From contig JAIRXN010000078.1 in assembly GCA_031268245.1 (NCBI GenBank), positions 1-7,973 of the forward strand: a DNA stretch of 7,973 nt. Direction: 5' to 3'. The position numbers and the translations under genes are program-made. Positions within the stretch are counted from its first letter, which is position 1. Every line of letters starts with the position of its first letter. Under the pieces are notes generated by a model. It did no database searches, was not told where the DNA came from, and worked only from the letters and a program-made list of their open reading frames with translations. This document shows, piece by piece, positions 5,678 to 7,973 of this stretch. The DNA is from Treponema sp. (GTDB taxonomy: Bacteria; Spirochaetota; Spirochaetia; Treponematales; Breznakiellaceae).

Positions 5678-7414
5678 ATGGATAAAAATGCCGTCCTGGA
5701 ACGGGCCAGGGAATATATCGGCCGGGAGAAGGATGCGGGTTTCCGCGGCGAAGTGGAAGAACTTCTCAAAAAAGAGGACTGGAAGGAGCTGGAAGACCGT
5801 TTCTACCGGGATCTGGAATTCGGTACCGGGGGTCTGCGCGGGGTCATCGGCGGGGGATACAACCGGATGAACTCACTGGTGGTAAAGAGCGCCACCCAGG
5901 GCCTTGCCGCCTATCTCAAAAAGACCTTCCCCGGTAAGGACAGAGAGGGAAAGCTCTCCGCGGTGATCGCATTTGACAGCCGCCACTATTCGGCGGAATT
6001 TGCCGAGGCTTCCGCGCTGATCTTTGCCGCCAACGGGATCAAGACCTGGCTTTTCTCAAGCCTTCGTCCCACGCCCGAGCTTTCCTTTGCCATTCGGAAG
6101 CTCGGCTGCGATACGGGAATCGTGGTTACCGCCAGCCATAACCCTCCCGCGTACAATGGCTACAAGGCCTACTGGAACGACGGTTCCCAGGTCATCCCCC
6201 CCCACGATGTTGGGATCATCAGGGAAGTTGAGGCTGTCAAAGATATTTTTGAAATGGACAGGCAGGAAGCCCTGGACAAAGGTCTTGTCAAGATAATCGA
6301 TAAGGAAATTGATGAGCCTTACCAGACAATGGTGAAGAGCAGGCTTTTCAGGCCGGAGTTGATCAAGTCGAAGGCGCAGGAGGTAAAGATCGTCTACACT
6401 CCTCTCCACGGAACCGGGGCCTTCCATGTGGAAAAGGCGCTGGGAGATCTCGGGCTCAAGGTGATTACCGTACCGGAACAGCGTGAAGGTAACGGGGACT
6501 TCCCTACGGTGGCCTTCCCCAACCCGGAAGAGGCGCCTGCCCTCAAGATGGCTATTGACCTGGGTAAAAAGGAAAAAGCCGATGTGGTAATGGCGACGGA
6601 TCCCGATGCGGATCGTTTCGGCATAGCCGTACCGGAAAAACCCGGTTCGGACAACTATGTTTTGGTTACCGGGAACCAGATGGGCGTCCTTCTTGCCGAT
6701 TACATCTTCCTTTCCCTCAAGGAAACGGGGAAACTTCCGGCAAACGCGGCTATGATCAACTCGGTCGTTACCACAGGCATGCAGGCGAAGGTGGCGGAAC
6801 ATTACGGAGCGGCCTGTATCGAATGTCTTACAGGCTTTAAGTGGATCGCCGACATCTGGCGGAAGTGCGAAAAAGGCGAAATCGGCAAAACGGCGGTCTT
6901 TGGAACCGAGGAAAGCTACGGCTACCTGGTGGAAAACGAGGTGAGGGACAAGGACGGGGTAAGCGCCGCAGCCCTTACCGCGGAAATGACTCTCTACTGG
7001 CGCAGCCAGGGCAAGGGCCTCCTGGACAGGCTCAACGAATTGTATCATATCTGCGGCTACTGGCAGGAGACGGGGATCTCCAAGTACTTCCAGGGCCCCG
7101 AAGGGCCGGGGGTGATGAAGGGCATCATGGACAATTACCGGAAAAATCCGCCCAAAACCCTGGGAGGTCTTGCCGTTACCCGGATCAGGGACATCAAAAA
7201 CGGGGCGGACGGCCTTCCGCCCAGCGACGTGCTCCAGTTTTATCTTGAAGACGGAACCATTGTAAGCGCCAGACCCAGCGGTACAGAGCCCAAGATCAAG
7301 TTCTATGCCAGTTCCTGCACCAAAGTGCCGGGAGATCTTGAAAAAGCCAGAGCCGAATCGGCACAGAAACTTGAGGCCATTACGAAAGACATACGTTCTG
7401 TGATTGGAAACTGA
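5678..7414 (+). CDS. pgcA: phosphoglucomutase/phosphomannomutase (PgcA/PGM2-type)
   Basis: This 578-residue enzyme belongs to the alpha-D-phosphohexomutase superfamily, which moves phosphate between carbons 1 and 6 of hexoses (glucose 1-phosphate and 6-phosphate, or the mannose equivalents) in the cytoplasm. All four landmarks are present. The entry motif is FGTGGLRG at 48-55. The phosphoserine loop TASHNP is at 151-156, with Ser153 the phosphate carrier. The metal loop DPDADR is at 308-313. The sugar loop GTEESYGY is at 409-416, and the phosphate-binding RPSGTEPK starts at 532. The length and N-terminal sequence (FYRDLEFGTGGLRG) match the long type like Bacillus subtilis PgcA rather than the 450-residue AlgC/ManB type. 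ATG at 5678 follows AAGGAG (5665-5670) by 7 nt; a TTG directly before it is less likely. Its stop overlaps the next start (TGATG). Substrate preference cannot be read from sequence. Confidence 0.95.
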   Translation: MDKNAVLERAREYIGREKDAGFRGEVEELLKKEDWKELEDRFYRDLEFGTGGLRGVIGGGYNRMNSLVVKSATQGLAAYLKKTFPGKDREGKLSAVIAFDSRHYSAEFAEASALIFAANGIKTWLFSSLRPTPELSFAIRKLGCDTGIVVTASHNPPAYNGYKAYWNDGSQVIPPHDVGIIREVEAVKDIFEMDRQEALDKGLVKIIDKEIDEPYQTMVKSRLFRPELIKSKAQEVKIVYTPLHGTGAFHVEKALGDLGLKVITVPEQREGNGDFPTVAFPNPEEAPALKMAIDLGKKEKADVVMATDPDADRFGIAVPEKPGSDNYVLVTGNQMGVLLADYIFLSLKETGKLPANAAMINSVVTTGMQAKVAEHYGAACIECLTGFKWIADIWRKCEKGEIGKTAVFGTEESYGYLVENEVRDKDGVSAAALTAEMTLYWRSQGKGLLDRLNELYHICGYWQETGISKYFQGPEGPGVMKGIMDNYRKNPPKTLGGLAVTRIRDIKNGADGLPPSDVLQFYLEDGTIVSARPSGTEPKIKFYASSCTKVPGDLEKARAESAQKLEAITKDIRSVIGN

Positions 7415-7973
7415 TGGAATCCTACTCCTGGGCTGTCGAAGCGTACCGCGACGGGGCTGTTTTTACCGCATTTGACATTGAAACAACCGGTCTTGACCCA
7501 AAACAGGACAGAATTGTGGAGATCGGCGCCCTGAAATTCGACAATCGGGGGCCGATTGCCCGCTTTTCCGTATTGGTGAACCCCGGCATCCCCATGAATG
7601 AAGCCGCGGAAAAGGTGAACAACATAAGCGACGCCATGCTGGCAGGAAAACCCGCGCTGGAAGAGATTCTTCCCGATTTTCTCATGTTTACCGGAAACAC
7701 GGTGATCATCGCCCACAACGCCGCTTTTGACTGCGGCTTTGTCAACGAGGCTTTGAAGCGGCTTAGCGAAAAGACCCCGGCGCAGCGGGAAGATCCCTCA
7801 CAGGGCGACCTCCTCCTTTCATTCGGCGAAGCCGCCCCGGAAAGCCCTTCCTGGAGGCCGCCCTTCCCCAGTTTGCCGAACCGCATAGCGGACACCCTGG
7901 TCATGGCCCGCTCCGCCTTTCCCGGCCGCCCCGGCTACAGCCTCCAGGCGCTTGCCTCCAGCCTGGGCATCAC
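7414..7973 (+). CDS. dnaQ: DnaQ-like 3'-5' exonuclease (DNA polymerase III epsilon type), 3' end outside window
   Basis: The reading frame stays open for 186 codons to the window edge, so only the N-terminal part is visible. Exo I is FDIETTGL, with Asp21 and Glu23 as metal ligands. Exo II is AHNAAFD, with Asp106. ADTLVMARSAFPG follows from 159, with Asp160 and then YSLQALASSLGI, as in DnaQ-family proteins just before the Exo III HxxxxD motif, which must lie beyond the edge. Such exonucleases proofread for the replicative polymerase or act in repair. Between Exo II and ADTL there is an extra Pro/Ser/Glu-rich stretch at about residues 119-155. ATG at 7414 overlaps the mutase stop by one base, so the two are probably co-transcribed, though no functional link is evident. 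Whether this is the replicative epsilon subunit or a related exonuclease is undecided. Confidence 0.88.
   Translation, partial: MESYSWAVEAYRDGAVFTAFDIETTGLDPKQDRIVEIGALKFDNRGPIARFSVLVNPGIPMNEAAEKVNNISDAMLAGKPALEEILPDFLMFTGNTVIIAHNAAFDCGFVNEALKRLSEKTPAQREDPSQGDLLLSFGEAAPESPSWRPPFPSLPNRIADTLVMARSAFPGRPGYSLQALASSLGI

Noticed and set aside
6056..7048. 330-codon minus-strand frame opposite the mutase gene
   Set aside because: It lies wholly inside a secure, motif-complete gene and arises from its third-position GC bias. No recognisable domain or start signal.
1..7973. CRISPR array, prophage, insertion sequence, tRNA or rRNA
   Set aside because: No spaced direct repeats, no transposase or phage-like protein and no RNA-gene signatures were seen on either strand.

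Overview
The window looks like a chromosomal segment from a spirochaete, most likely a treponeme or close relative. I infer this from the order rplU - prp - rpmA - obg - nadD/HD - LytR-family protein - rsfS, from the L27 and Obg sequence style, and from the moderately GC-rich codon use. No 16S or other marker is present, so the genus is a judgement from memory of gene order, not a search result. The content is mostly chromosomal housekeeping. I see no phage, transposase, CRISPR, tRNA or rRNA.

Left block (1-4861, + strand): a cluster of three small hairpins (4-119) is followed by seven tightly packed genes. They encode ribosomal protein L21, a Prp-type cysteine protease, ribosomal protein L27, the ribosome-assembly GTPase Obg, a fusion of nicotinate-nucleotide adenylyltransferase (NadD) with a YqeK-like HD phosphohydrolase, a membrane-anchored LytR-CpsA-Psr protein with a degenerate active site and a LytR_C tail, and the ribosome silencing factor RsfS. 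Adjacent genes are separated by at most 10 nt or overlap by 1 to 26 nt, and three of them start at TTG or GTG, so the block reads as one translationally coupled operon. Its themes are large-subunit assembly and dormancy (L21, L27, Obg, RsfS) plus NAD and dinucleotide metabolism.

Middle (4862-5677): a convergent intergenic stretch holds a two-part palindrome (4959-5014) and a strong Shine-Dalgarno-like sequence with no gene behind it. A small minus-strand gene (5040-5348) follows, encoding a 102-residue protein whose last 60 residues are 45 Asp/Glu with aromatic residues spaced mostly every seven positions. It has its own recognisable promoter with an upstream A-tract. The divergent spacer (5349-5677) carries that promoter and a weaker one for the right-hand genes.

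Right block (5678-7973, + strand): a full-length PgcA/PGM2-type phosphoglucomutase/phosphomannomutase overlaps by one base a DnaQ-like 3'-5' exonuclease that runs off the window end.

The least explained items are the acidic minus-strand protein, the two palindromic intergenic elements, the intact Prp protease next to an L27 that lacks the usual cleavable extension, and the LytR-family protein lacking most catalytic residues.
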